Assembly (NCBI GenBank): GCA_019636495.1
Contig: JAHBXL010000025.1
Span: 1 to 36,140, forward strand
DNA: 36,140 bases
Source: Phycisphaeraceae bacterium
Lineage (GTDB): Bacteria; Planctomycetota; Phycisphaerae; Phycisphaerales; UBA1924
Reading direction: 5' to 3'
A program made the position numbers and the translations under genes. A model generated the notes under the pieces. It had not been told where the DNA came from and made no database searches. It was given only the letters and a program-made list of their open reading frames with translations. Positions 1 through 8,927 of the stretch are shown here, piece after piece. Numbering within the stretch: the first letter of the stretch is position 1; every line of letters begins with the position of its first letter.

Positions 1-1
1 G

Positions 2-2488
2 ATTCGCGAGGAAGACCCGACGCGGCTTTCGAGCATCAATCGCACGCTCCGCGGCGACATCGAGACGATTGTGGCCAAGGCCCTCGAGAAGGACAAGGCG
101 CGGAGGTACCAGAGCGCCGAGGCGCTGAGTAGCGACATCCGGCGGTACCTCAAGGATGAACCGATCGCCGCGCGGCCGGCGAGCGCGTCGTATCAGGCCG
201 TGAAGTTCGCGCGGCGCAACAAGGTCCTCGTCGGCGGCGTCGCGGCGACGTTCCTCGTGCTGGTCGCGGGGATCATCGGCGTGTCGCTGATGCTCCAGCG
301 CGCGCTGGAGGCTGAGGGCGGGCTGACCAAGCAGATCGGCGAGACAACGGCGGCGCTGAAGAAGGCGCAGGAGGCGGAGGAAGCCGAACGATCGGCCAAG
401 GTCGAAGCGGTCCAACAGCGCGACACGGCGGAGTACGAGTCCTATGTCGCCAATCTCGCCGCAGCGGACGCGGCGTTTCACTCCAACCAGCCCTCGGCGA
501 TGCGCACGATGCTGGACGCGTGCCCGGAGAAGTTGCGCGGGTGGGAGTGGGGGTATCTCAACGCCGCTTCCGATGCGAGCCTGCTGGTCCTCAATCTTCC
601 GGGGACCGAAACCGCGGTGTACTCGCCCCGTGGGCGCGAGATCGCGCTGGCGCGGTACTTCTGCGCGGTGAACTACTTCGACGCGGAGACCGGGGAGGCC
701 GGTCGCGTGCTCGGCCCCTGGACCAACCAGATCCGCCGCGCGCAACTGAGCCCCGACGGCCGGCGTGTGCTGGTGTCATCGGTCCACCACCTCCTGCTCG
801 TGGCCAACGCGATTGATGGACGCGTGCTCGCCGACATGAGCATCAAGGACCTGGGGCAGATGGACGCCAAGTTCAGCCCGGATGCCTCGCGCGTGCTGGC
901 GGGCTACGCCGACGGGTGTGTCCGCGTGTTCGACAGTTCGACCGGCGCCGAGCAACTCAGGCTCTCCGGCCTGAGCAAGCGCGTGCCGTACGTGCAGATG
1001 AACGCGGACGGCACGCGGATCGCCGCGGCCGACGCCGAGGGCGGCTTCATGCTGTGGGACGGGGGCGACGGTTCGCTCGTGAAGGACTGGCGCGCCGAGA
1101 AGAACGAGATCCTCACGATCTCCTTCAGCCCCGATGGCACGCTGCTGCTCGCGGGCGGGCGAGACAGGGTCGCGCGGCTGTACGACTCCGCGACCGGGGA
1201 ACTGCGGTACGCGCTCCCGCCGACCAGGGGGGATGTGTCGGCATCGGCGTTCAGCCGCGATGGGACCATGTTCGCCGTCTCGGACTGGCAGGGGTCCAGC
1301 GCTGTTCACGACACCGCGACCGGAGCGCAGAAGTGCACGCTGACCGGATACAACGGCACGCTCCAATGCCTCACCTTCAACCCCGAGGGCACCGCCCTGC
1401 TGACGGGCGGTTCGGACAAGACGGCCCGGGTCTGGAGCACCGCCACCGGCGCACAGGTTGCCGCGCTGCGGGGTCACCTCGACGCCGTGCGGTCCGCGCA
1501 GTACAGCCCCGACGGCACGCGCATCCTCACGCTGTCATCGGACGGCGTCGTCCGCACGTGGGACCGCTTCGCGCCCATGGGCACCGTCGAACTCCGCGGC
1601 CACCAGCACCTGGTCCGCGATGTCGCGTTTCATCCCGACGGCATCCTGGTCGCGACGGCATCGCGCGACGGCACGATCCGCGTGTGGGACTCGGCCTCGG
1701 GCCAGTGCCCTCGGACCTTCAGCCTCGGCCGATGGATGGTCGCCGTGTCGTGGTCCGCCGATGGCAAGACGCTACTGGCCGGCGAGTTGTACGGCCGCAT
1801 CGACCTTGTCGACGCCGAGACCGGCGAGGTCCGTCGATCGCTGCGCATCGAGGCCGGGGAGGTGGCGCAGGCCAAGTTCAGCCCGTCGGGCGGCTTTCTG
1901 TTTGCGGTATGCCGCGGAGAGAAGTTCGCCGTGTGGAACGCCGCGACGGGGGACAGAGTACTCGAGTTCGACACCCGGGGTATGTCGGCGCAGGGGGCGG
2001 CGATGACCGCCGACGATCGGCGGGCCGCGGTGGTCTACACGAACGGGGTGGTCCAGGTTCTCGAAGTGGAAACCGGCCGCATCGTCGCCACAGTTCCGAC
2101 GCGCGGCTCGAGCCAGGCCGTCCGGTTCTCGCCCGATGGCACAGTCGCGGCGGTCGGCCGCTTCTCCGGCCGAGTCGACCTGTTCGATCCGGCAGATGGG
2201 TCCATCATCGCTTCGTGGCAGGCCCACGATGATCGTGTCAACACGCTGGACTTCAGCCCAGACGGCAAGCGGCTGGTCACCGCGTCCTACGACCACACCG
2301 TGCGCGTGTGGGACGCCCGGACCTTCCGGCTGATGGTCACGCTGCGCGGGCACAGCGCGTGGATCAACCGGGCCCGCTTCAGCCCGTCGGGCGACCGGAT
2401 CATCACCGCCGCGAACGATGCCACCGCCCGCGTGTGGGACAGCATCCCGCTCCGGCAGCGGCGCGGCAAGGCGCAGCCAGCGCCCTGA
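2..2488 (+). CDS. Serine/threonine protein kinase with C-terminal WD40 repeats (5' end outside window)
   Basis: The gene enters from the left edge; frame 2 is open from the first codon. The first residues (LRGDIETIVAKALEKD, then RRYQSA) match the last helices of a Hanks-type kinase C-lobe as seen in planctomycete kinases, so the catalytic loop lies upstream and cannot be checked. A single membrane helix follows (about residues 74-99 of the visible part, VLVGGVAATFLVLVAGIIG), then a charged, probably coiled-coil stretch rich in Ala, Glu and Lys. The rest is about 15 WD40 repeats of roughly 42 residues, with recurring FSPDG and VRVWD motifs, enough for two beta-propellers. The likely topology is a cytoplasmic kinase and an exported propeller that senses or binds a ligand or partner; this is inference. 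The stop lies 22 bases from the stop of the convergent peroxidase gene. The kinase-WD40 assignment is firm; the substrate is unknown. Confidence 0.9.
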   Translation: MREEDPTRLSSINRTLRGDIETIVAKALEKDKARRYQSAEALSSDIRRYLKDEPIAARPASASYQAVKFARRNKVLVGGVAATFLVLVAGIIGVSLMLQRALEAEGGLTKQIGETTAALKKAQEAEEAERSAKVEAVQQRDTAEYESYVANLAAADAAFHSNQPSAMRTMLDACPEKLRGWEWGYLNAASDASLLVLNLPGTETAVYSPRGREIALARYFCAVNYFDAETGEAGRVLGPWTNQIRRAQLSPDGRRVLVSSVHHLLLVANAIDGRVLADMSIKDLGQMDAKFSPDASRVLAGYADGCVRVFDSSTGAEQLRLSGLSKRVPYVQMNADGTRIAAADAEGGFMLWDGGDGSLVKDWRAEKNEILTISFSPDGTLLLAGGRDRVARLYDSATGELRYALPPTRGDVSASAFSRDGTMFAVSDWQGSSAVHDTATGAQKCTLTGYNGTLQCLTFNPEGTALLTGGSDKTARVWSTATGAQVAALRGHLDAVRSAQYSPDGTRILTLSSDGVVRTWDRFAPMGTVELRGHQHLVRDVAFHPDGILVATASRDGTIRVWDSASGQCPRTFSLGRWMVAVSWSADGKTLLAGELYGRIDLVDAETGEVRRSLRIEAGEVAQAKFSPSGGFLFAVCRGEKFAVWNAATGDRVLEFDTRGMSAQGAAMTADDRRAAVVYTNGVVQVLEVETGRIVATVPTRGSSQAVRFSPDGTVAAVGRFSGRVDLFDPADGSIIASWQAHDDRVNTLDFSPDGKRLVTASYDHTVRVWDARTFRLMVTLRGHSAWINRARFSPSGDRIITAANDATARVWDSIPLRQRRGKAQPAP

Positions 2489-2510
2489 CAAGACTGAACG
2501 TGCGCGGCAT

Positions 2511-4334
2511 TCAGCACCCAGCGAACCACGCCGTCAGAAACGCGAAGATGTCGGAGACGTTCAGGCCGTTGACCCCGTTCACATCGGCGCGGATGCGCCC
2601 CGCGAAGTAGTCGGACAGGAACGCGAAGATGTCGGATACCGTTGTCGCGCCGTCGCGGTCGTGGTCGGCCGTGCACACCTCGTCGCACCCATCGGAGGGG
2701 CAGAAGAACCGCACGCGGGCGATGTTCGACCGGGCCTGGCCATCCGGCGCGTTGGGGTCGTCGATGACCCATTGCACCCACACCATCTGCCCCGGCCAGA
2801 TGTCGCCGACACCCAGCGGCCAGAAGAAGGTCGCCGCGCCCTCGGTCCCCGCGGCATCCTTGAGCGTCACCGGCCCCCAGAGTTCGCCGCCCAGCACGAC
2901 GCCGTTCTGCGGCGGGCGGCTCGAGACCGCCAGGAACGCTCCCGACCCACCGAGTTGCGGTGAGGCGTTCAGGCCGATGCGGAACTCGAGGTTGCCGATC
3001 ATCGCGGGGTCGCGAGTGATGATCTGCGGCACGACCCCGCCCGTGCCCGCCACGCCGCCACCAAGCAGCACCGCCTGGTCCTCGGGCCGATTCGTGAACA
3101 ACGTCGGCCGGTCAAAGGGGAACTGCTCCGCCGCGACGCGCGGATCGGTCAGGCCGCCGTTGAGCAAGGCGATGATGTTCTGCTGAGCCGGCGGGGGGAG
3201 CGGCGGCGGCGGAATCAGCAGCGGGTCGCGGTTATCGGGGAACAGCGGCGGCGCGGCATAGAAGCCCAGCACCTGCTGCAGCGTGTTGAACTGCCCGTTG
3301 TGCATGAACGTCGCCTTGAGGTTGATGTTGCGAAGCGTCGGCACCTTGAATCGCCCGCGGTCGGCCGCGAGCCCGGTGACGCCCTGACGGCCGTTGTCCT
3401 CGGCGATGGGCCGCACGCCGATGTTGCGGAACGAATGGTTCGTGAACAGCGGCGCGGTGTGGCAGTTGTTGCATCGCGCGGTCTGGAAATCCGCCCATCC
3501 CTGCTGCTGCTGGGGCGTCAGCGCGTTGGTCTGTCCCGCCATGAAGCGGTCCCAGGGCGAATCATCCGCGATCAGCGTGCGCTGGTAGGTCGCGATCGCC
3601 ATCGCGATCCGCGCCGACGTCACCTCGGCGGTGCCGAACGCACGCCGGAACAACTCGGGGTAATCTGGCCGGTCGGCCAGCGCGAGGGCGACATCGGCCG
3701 GGTGCCCGGTCGCGAGCGCCAGCGGACGTGCCGCGGCGATGCGCACGGTGAGTTCGGACCAATCCAGTTCGCGGTGGGCCATCTCGACATCGCTCAGGGG
3801 CGGCGCCACGGCCTGGTTCTCCAGTGCGCCGCCAACCGGGATCAGCACCGTGCCGGTCTCGGGGTCCGCAAACTGGCCGGAGGCCCGTCCGTCCCAGAAC
3901 AGTTGCGGCGCGTAGGCCGCGTTGATCATCCCGTTGGCCGACCGCGGCGTGACCTGCGGCTGCAGGTTGAAGAACTCGGCGCGGATGTACTCGTTGATCG
4001 GATCTGAAGCGATCACGCCGGGCGAAGCACGCACGTCGTCGGGCGTGCCGGGCACGCCGTCAAGACCTGGGTGCACGGCGATGCGCGGATCGGTCCCCGC
4101 GCGCGCCGGAACGTGGCATGTGCCGCACGACACGGTGTTGCTCGTCGACAACTGCTCCTCCCAGAACAGGATCTTGCCCAGCACACGCTTGGGCTCGGTG
4201 ATGGGGTTCTGCGGGGGCACGGGCACGGGCGGCAGGCCCTGCGCCTTCGCCGCGCCCGAGACCGACATCGCCGCACCGGCAATCACCAGCGCGCACACGC
4301 CGCGCACGCCGACCATTCGATCCACTCTGAACAT
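2511..4334 (-). CDS. Secreted di-heme cytochrome c peroxidase / MauG-like protein with C-terminal dockerin-like repeats
   Basis: 607 residues from an ATG at 4334, chosen because it has a GGGAGG ribosome site just upstream and opens a clean signal peptide (basic start, hydrophobic GVCALVIAGAAM, cleavage near AKAQG). Two heme c sites are visible, CGTCH at residues 70-74 and CNNCH at 288-292. The stretch KVPTLRNINLKATFMHNGQF near 330-349 is typical of the family and supplies a Met/His ligand region. These enzymes reduce hydrogen peroxide or oxidise a partner in the periplasm. After residue 445 comes a roughly 105-residue domain I do not recognise, containing several Cys. The end is a pair of dockerin-like repeats (DHDRDGATTVSDIFAFL and DVNGVNGLNVSDIFAFL), each followed by an aromatic-Phe-Ala-Gly, and a final Gly-Cys. 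Canonical family members are shorter and lack this tail, so it is an added export or anchoring module. The natural partner is unknown. Confidence 0.88.
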   Translation of the reverse strand: MFRVDRMVGVRGVCALVIAGAAMSVSGAAKAQGLPPVPVPPQNPITEPKRVLGKILFWEEQLSTSNTVSCGTCHVPARAGTDPRIAVHPGLDGVPGTPDDVRASPGVIASDPINEYIRAEFFNLQPQVTPRSANGMINAAYAPQLFWDGRASGQFADPETGTVLIPVGGALENQAVAPPLSDVEMAHRELDWSELTVRIAAARPLALATGHPADVALALADRPDYPELFRRAFGTAEVTSARIAMAIATYQRTLIADDSPWDRFMAGQTNALTPQQQQGWADFQTARCNNCHTAPLFTNHSFRNIGVRPIAEDNGRQGVTGLAADRGRFKVPTLRNINLKATFMHNGQFNTLQQVLGFYAAPPLFPDNRDPLLIPPPPLPPPAQQNIIALLNGGLTDPRVAAEQFPFDRPTLFTNRPEDQAVLLGGGVAGTGGVVPQIITRDPAMIGNLEFRIGLNASPQLGGSGAFLAVSSRPPQNGVVLGGELWGPVTLKDAAGTEGAATFFWPLGVGDIWPGQMVWVQWVIDDPNAPDGQARSNIARVRFFCPSDGCDEVCTADHDRDGATTVSDIFAFLSDYFAGRIRADVNGVNGLNVSDIFAFLTAWFAGC

Positions 4335-4634
4335 TGGTGCCTCCCAACCCGGTGCCGGGCGCATGCCCGGCCATCTGCCACGGCCCCTCACCAGCGCGGG
4401 ACCGCATGGCGCTTCGTCCCCCCTTTCGACTTCCAAACTTCGCGCCGAGCAATCGTTGACCGGGCGAATCCGGCAGGTTCAACGCCGCGCCGCGAGCGGT
4501 ATTGCATTGCAACCGGATGCCGTCAAAACCGGGGAAACAGGGGTCAATCGCCCCCTCTCGCGCCGGGACATTCCCTGCAGATTGTCAGATTTCGTTATGC
4601 TGCCACTCGGAAAGCACATGGAGGGCCGGACTTC
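4335..4634. other. Divergent intergenic region, peroxidase gene to zinc-ribbon gene
   Basis: These 300 bases separate two divergently transcribed genes and should hold both promoters. I see a ribosome site for each gene at the edges (GGGAGG before 4334; GGAGG at 4620-4624 before 4635). I see no convincing -35/-10 pair, operator palindrome or RNA element. No open frame here looks like a gene. Confidence 0.5.
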
Positions 4635-5576
4635 ATGGAAAGCACGACGCCACCGCCCGCCAAGGCATGCACCCGCTGCGGGCAGGACTGCGCGGGCAAG
4701 CCCCGGGTGAAGGACCAGCACGGCCGCTACACCTGCCAGGCATGCCTGGACCGAATCAAGGCCGAGCGAGCCGCGCCGGCCGGCCCCGAGCCACCGCCAA
4801 GCGCGCCAGAGCCCGAGGGGTTCGATGTCTTCGCGCTCGAACCGAGCGCCGACGATACGCGCACCTCGCCTTGCCGCAACTGCGGCAGGCCATTGCCCGA
4901 GAGCGCTGCGCTGTGCGTCTCGTGCGGGTTCAACAGGAAACTCGGACGCGTGATGCGCGACAACGATGTCGCCGCGGCGCTCACGCCGCCGCCGCCGACT
5001 GCCCAGCCGCTGGGCCGGCGCATCAAGTGCGGCCAATGCGGGTACGACCTTCGCGGCATCACGGGCATGAAGTGCCCGGAGTGCGGGGCCAGCGCGCTGG
5101 CGCCGACGCGGCGGGAGAAGGACAAGGAGAACTCCGTCGCGGTCGCGCGAGAGGCGTACATCAAACCCTTGATCTACTTCGCCGTGGGATTCGGCGTGGT
5201 GAGCCTCATCCAACTCTTCAGCAACAGCCCGATGCACGCGGTGGCGTATGCCATCGGGTATGCCATCCAGGTGCCGATCGGTGTGGCCGTGTTCTGGGTG
5301 TGCTGCCTGGTGTGGATCGGCTTCGACGCGCCGATCCACCTCACCGCGCTCCGCCTGGCGGGGATCTACGCGCTGGTCGATCTGGCGGATGTGATCTTCA
5401 AGTTCGTGCCCATCCCGCTTGTCGGCTGGGTGCTGCCCCTGTTCATCTACATCGGCCTGCTCATGGATCTGCTCGAGATGGACTTGCAGGACACGGTCAT
5501 CGTCGCGCTGATCACGTTCATGGTGAAAGCCGTCATAACAATCTTCGTCGTCGCGAGGATCTACGGCTTCATCTAG
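4635..5576 (+). CDS. Membrane protein with three cytoplasmic zinc ribbons
   Basis: 313 residues from ATG 4635, with GGAGG ten bases upstream. The N-terminal half carries three separate Cys4 zinc-ribbon patterns: C12/C15 with C34/C37, C80/C83 with C94/C97, and C132/C135 with C147/C150. The last is the 'CGQCGYDLRG...CPECG' form that I associate with planctomycete membrane proteins. Pro-rich linkers join them. From about residue 178 to the end there are four or five hydrophobic segments (for example 178-196, 207-229, 262-282, 287-309), resembling a small integral membrane domain of the Yip1 kind, though I am not certain of that family. The stop codon TAG shares four bases (CTAG) with the stop of the convergent ada gene. 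Function unknown; zinc binding and membrane location are read from the sequence. Confidence 0.82.
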   Translation: MESTTPPPAKACTRCGQDCAGKPRVKDQHGRYTCQACLDRIKAERAAPAGPEPPPSAPEPEGFDVFALEPSADDTRTSPCRNCGRPLPESAALCVSCGFNRKLGRVMRDNDVAAALTPPPPTAQPLGRRIKCGQCGYDLRGITGMKCPECGASALAPTRREKDKENSVAVAREAYIKPLIYFAVGFGVVSLIQLFSNSPMHAVAYAIGYAIQVPIGVAVFWVCCLVWIGFDAPIHLTALRLAGIYALVDLADVIFKFVPIPLVGWVLPLFIYIGLLMDLLEMDLQDTVIVALITFMVKAVITIFVVARIYGFI

Positions 5577-6691
5577 CCGGCGTGGCCGAACAACCTCTCG
5601 CTCGGCCGGCCGGCCGTCGTCCGCTCGTGCTCCAGCAGCCACTCTTTGCGCCACACGCCGCCGCCGTAGCCGGTCAGTGTGCCATCCGAGCCGATCACGC
5701 GGTGACACGGGATCAGAATCGCCAGGCGGTTGTCGCCGTTGGCGCGTGCGACCGCGCGCGTCGCCGTCGCGCGGCCGATCTGCCTCGCAATGTCGAGATA
5801 CGAGCGCGTTTGCCCGCTGGGGATGGCGCGGAGCGCTTCCCAAACCTGCGTCTGGAAAGGTGTACCTGGCGCTTCAAGCGTGATGGAGAAGGTTGATGCG
5901 CGGCCGGAGAAGTACGCGCTGAGTTCGATCCTGAGTTGGTCGAGGTGCGTGTTGCTGCCGGGGCGGATGACCGCGCCGAACCGCCTTCGCAGCGTGGCGA
6001 CCTGTGTCGCCAAGGCGCGCCGGTCCACGAACTCGAGCAGACAAACACCGTGATCGCCCGCCGCGGCGAGCATCGGGCCCAGCGGCGACTCGATCCAGCA
6101 CGCAACCAGTTCTTTGGTGGGCGAGTCCGGCCCGCCGCGTCGTCGGCGGGCCTTGCCCGGCGTTGCGCCGAACACGTCCTCGAACGCCTCGCGGAATCCG
6201 CTCTCGGATTCGTACCCGGTTCGTGCCGCGGCCCGGCCGATGCTCGCGCCCTCGCGGATCAGTTTCATCGCCTCTCCCATGCGCCGTGCGCGGCAGAATG
6301 CCTGGAAGGTCATGCCATAGTTGGTCTTGAACCACCGCGCGGCCCGCGCCGGCTCGATACCCATTGTGCGGAGGTCATCGGCGCTCACGCGCCGGTCGGC
6401 GCTCCGCTCGAGCGCCTCAACGATCCGCTCCACCCACTCCGGCCGAGAACGCCCGAGGTCGAGCGGCCGGCACCGCTTGCAGGCGCGGTACCCGGCGTGC
6501 ATCGCCTCCCGCGGCGAGGCGAAAAACTCGACATTCTCCCGCCGCGGCTTCCTCGCCCCGCACCCCGGGCGACAGAAGATCCCCGTCGTGCGGATCGCCG
6601 CGACGAACACGCCGTCGAACGACGTGTCGCGACTCACCATCGCGGCGAACATCTCGTCGGCGGTCGGACGGGGCTTGAGCATCAGGGACAT
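5573..6691 (-). CDS. ada: Bifunctional Ada: methyl-DNA repair methyltransferase and transcriptional regulator
   Basis: 372 residues from ATG 6691. Three domains are in the usual order. The N-terminal zinc-binding methyl-acceptor domain has Cys40, Cys44, Cys71 and Cys74 (IFCRPGC and ACKRC); the first of these would take methyl groups from phosphotriesters. An AraC-type helix-turn-helix follows at about 95-180 (ASIGRAAARTGYESESGFREAF). The C-terminal O6-methylguanine methyltransferase has the active-site motif IPCHRVIG with Cys329. Length and motif order match full-length Ada, so both repair and methylation-dependent activation of its own regulon are expected. The ORF extends in frame to an upstream start, but the ATG at 6691 begins just before the conserved domain and is preferred. 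Upstream lies a 91-base gap ending in a palindromic repeat, then the glycosyltransferase. The stop overlaps that of the convergent zinc-ribbon gene by four bases. Confidence 0.95.
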   Translation of the reverse strand: MSLMLKPRPTADEMFAAMVSRDTSFDGVFVAAIRTTGIFCRPGCGARKPRRENVEFFASPREAMHAGYRACKRCRPLDLGRSRPEWVERIVEALERSADRRVSADDLRTMGIEPARAARWFKTNYGMTFQAFCRARRMGEAMKLIREGASIGRAAARTGYESESGFREAFEDVFGATPGKARRRRGGPDSPTKELVACWIESPLGPMLAAAGDHGVCLLEFVDRRALATQVATLRRRFGAVIRPGSNTHLDQLRIELSAYFSGRASTFSITLEAPGTPFQTQVWEALRAIPSGQTRSYLDIARQIGRATATRAVARANGDNRLAILIPCHRVIGSDGTLTGYGGGVWRKEWLLEHERTTAGRPSERLFGHAG

Positions 6692-6760
6692 GGCGGTATT
6701 GTCGCACCCGCCGCGGCGGGCACCACCGGCGGATGGACGGCGAATTCGGTTCTTTGGTGG

Positions 6761-6809
6761 CACCGGTCTCCAGACCGGTGCACTAGCGCCCCGCCCTGGA
6801 GAGCGGGGC
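6761..6809. repeat. Two adjacent perfect palindromes spanning the glycosyltransferase stop codon
   Basis: CACCGGTCT (6761-6769) and AGACCGGTG (6772-6780) form a 9-bp stem with a two-base spacer. Immediately after it, GCCCCGC (6788-6794) pairs with GCGGGGC (6803-6809). The glycosyltransferase stop (6783-6785) sits between the two, so the element provides the last codons and the stop. On the minus strand this could act as a transcription barrier, but there is no T-run, so it looks more like a dispersed palindromic repeat than a terminator. Confidence 0.7.
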
Positions 6810-8282
6810 CGCCTGCGTGCCGATCGCCGCGCCGTAGGCCTGCACGCATTTGGCCGCCGCGCCGTCCCACGTCAGTTTGCGGAGTTCGAACGAGCCGTGC
6901 TCGCGCAGCGTCTGGCTCAGTGGCGGGTGCCGCAGCACGGCGACGATCTTGTTCGCCATGTCGTCGATGTCCCAGAAATCGACCTTGAGCGCGTGCGTCA
7001 GCACCTCGGACACGCCCGACTGCTTGCTGATGATGACCGGGGTGTCGTTGCGCATCGCCTCCAGCGGGGCGATGCCGAAGGGCTCGGAGACGCTGGGCAT
7101 CACGTAGCAATCCGCCATGCGGAAGACGTCATCAACCTGCTTGCCGCGGAGGAAGCCGGTGAACGAGAAGCGGTGCCCGATTCCGAGCGCGGCCGCCTCT
7201 TCGATCGAACGCGTGTACATGTCGCCGCTGCCGGCCATGATGAACTTGGCGTTGGGCACCTTCTCAAGCACGCGCTTGGCCGCGCGCACGAAGTACTCCG
7301 GCCCCTTCTGCATGGTGATGCGGCCCAGGAACAGCACGATCTTGTCGCGGGCCTCGATGCGCTCGCTCGATTCGGGCTGGGCCGCATCCGAGTCGATGCC
7401 GTTGTAGACCACGCCGACCTTCGACGCGTCCACGCCGTATCGGCGCACGCAGATGCTCTTGGTCAACTCGCTCACCGCCAGCACGCGCATCGCCCCGTGC
7501 ATGCCGCGGCGCTCGATGTCGTAGACGCGCTGGTTCGGGTGGTCGCCGGCGCGGTCAAACTCGGTTGAGTGCACGTGCACCACCAGCGGCCGGCCGCTGA
7601 CGCGCGCCAGCGCCAGGCCCGCCGGATACGTCATCCAGTCGTGGGCGTGGATCACGTCGAACCGCTCGTGCCGGCCCAGCGCGACGACCAGCCGCGCATA
7701 CCGCGCGGCGTTGGTCACCATGTCGCCTTCATATCCCGGGCCCGCCCCCCCACCAACCCCCGCCGCGCCGGACATCGCCCCGGCCATCACCTGCGGGTCG
7801 ACGCCCTCGGGCCAGCACATCTGGTCGCCCTCGGCATCGAGCATCGGCCGGCCATCGGCCAGGAACGCGGGAGCGCCGGGTCTTGCCCCGGCGGCCCCGG
7901 CCGCGCCCCGCGCGCCGGTCGAAAACTCCGGATATGGGCTGGAGAACGCCGCGGGCAACGCGTGGAAAGTCGCGTGCGCGAAGCCGGGCATGGTGTAGGA
8001 ATCCCCGCCCATCGCCGCGGCTGTTCCGAAGGGCGGCGAGTCGGGCTGTGTCGTTGCCGCGCCATCGGGGCGTGCGCCCGGCGCCTCGGGCGGCAGCGCG
8101 CGGATGGCTTCGGGGCTCAGCAATCGGATGTGCGAAGACAGCGAGCGATCGACCGGCTTGGGCAGGATGAAGATCACCTCGTGGCCGAGGCGGTCGAGCG
8201 CCTTGGTCAGGCCGTAGCAGGCGGTTCCCAGACCGCCGGCGATGAACGGCGGGAACTCCCATCCGAGCATGAGAATCCGCAT
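6783..8282 (-). CDS. Glycosyltransferase, GT-B fold, starch/glycogen-synthase-like (GT4/GT5)
   Basis: 499 residues from ATG 8282. The start MRILMLGWEFPPFIAGGLG has the K/G-G-L nucleotide-sugar binding arrangement of glycogen-synthase-like enzymes. The C-terminal half is a standard glycosyltransferase group 1 domain: VLFLGRITMQKGPEYFVRAA, then FTGFLRGKQVDDVFRMADCYVMPS, and the EPFGIAPLE motif with both conserved Glu residues. Between about residues 55 and 170 there is a Gly/Ala/Pro-rich stretch of low complexity that I do not find typical of the family. The enzyme should transfer a sugar from a nucleotide donor in the cytoplasm, for glycogen or another glucan; acceptor and donor cannot be read from the sequence. 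It is translated right after the upstream gene, with only three bases between that stop and this ATG, so the two are coupled. The final codons fall within a palindromic repeat. Confidence 0.88.
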   Translation of the reverse strand: MRILMLGWEFPPFIAGGLGTACYGLTKALDRLGHEVIFILPKPVDRSLSSHIRLLSPEAIRALPPEAPGARPDGAATTQPDSPPFGTAAAMGGDSYTMPGFAHATFHALPAAFSSPYPEFSTGARGAAGAAGARPGAPAFLADGRPMLDAEGDQMCWPEGVDPQVMAGAMSGAAGVGGGAGPGYEGDMVTNAARYARLVVALGRHERFDVIHAHDWMTYPAGLALARVSGRPLVVHVHSTEFDRAGDHPNQRVYDIERRGMHGAMRVLAVSELTKSICVRRYGVDASKVGVVYNGIDSDAAQPESSERIEARDKIVLFLGRITMQKGPEYFVRAAKRVLEKVPNAKFIMAGSGDMYTRSIEEAAALGIGHRFSFTGFLRGKQVDDVFRMADCYVMPSVSEPFGIAPLEAMRNDTPVIISKQSGVSEVLTHALKVDFWDIDDMANKIVAVLRHPPLSQTLREHGSFELRKLTWDGAAAKCVQAYGAAIGTQAAPLSRAGR

Positions 8283-8285
8283 CGT

Positions 8286-8816
8286 TCAGTCTTCCTCGTC
8301 GCCCGCGTCCATATCGCCCAGCCGGCGGAAGCAACCCTCGTAGCCCAGCAGACACTGCGTGGCCGTGGTGATCGACTCGGAGGTGTCCGCCGCGCGAAGT
8401 TCGATCGGCAGCGGCGAGCGGAACGTGTACAACTTGTCCTCGCTGCGGAAGTGCTCGATGGGGAGCGTGCCGCGCTCGTACCCCTGGTCGTACAGGTCTT
8501 CTTCGAGCAGTTCCTCGAGTTTGTCGCCAAGGTGGAACAACTGCGCCTCGATCGACTGGCTCAGCCAGCGGTCCGCCGTCACCAGCGCGACATACACCTT
8601 CCCGCCATCGACAAACAGCCGGTACTCGGCCGGCGCGGCGGAGTTCTGCGCTTCGCACACGAGCATCGCGGGGCTGGAACCGGAGGCGGCACGGACTTCG
8701 ACGGGGCCGAAAACACCGGACTTGGTCGCCGCGGCGGCAACGGCCTGGAGCAGCCGATCGAGGGCTGGGCTCGCCGGAACCGGGGGTTTTGAGGGGCTTG
8801 CGGACATGCTGGTCAT
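8286..8816 (-). CDS. Conserved-looking protein of unknown function, coupled to the glycosyltransferase gene
   Basis: 176 residues if translation begins at ATG 8816; ATG 8807 is equally possible. Neither has a clear ribosome site, and the frame is open well upstream. I do not recognise the family. A Ser/Pro-rich start is followed by an Ala-rich helix, a mixed alpha/beta stretch (PAEYRLFVDGGKVYVALVTADRWL) and an acidic helix (SQSIEAQLFHLGDKLEELLEEDLYD). It ends in an acidic tail (DMDAGDEED). There is no signal peptide or membrane segment, so it is probably cytoplasmic. Its stop is three bases before the start of the glycosyltransferase, which argues for co-expression and a role in the same polysaccharide pathway. 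Confidence 0.72.
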   Translation of the reverse strand: MTSMSASPSKPPVPASPALDRLLQAVAAAATKSGVFGPVEVRAASGSSPAMLVCEAQNSAAPAEYRLFVDGGKVYVALVTADRWLSQSIEAQLFHLGDKLEELLEEDLYDQGYERGTLPIEHFRSEDKLYTFRSPLPIELRAADTSESITTATQCLLGYEGCFRRLGDMDAGDEED

Positions 8817-8927
8817 TCGGGGCCAAGCGTAGGCGCGAGAGGCGGGGGATTGGGAGTGGGCGCGTGGGCCACTTGCCGGCGCAGCGGTGGCGTCCACACT
8901 GCACGGAGTGGAGTGCTCGCCCTTTGA

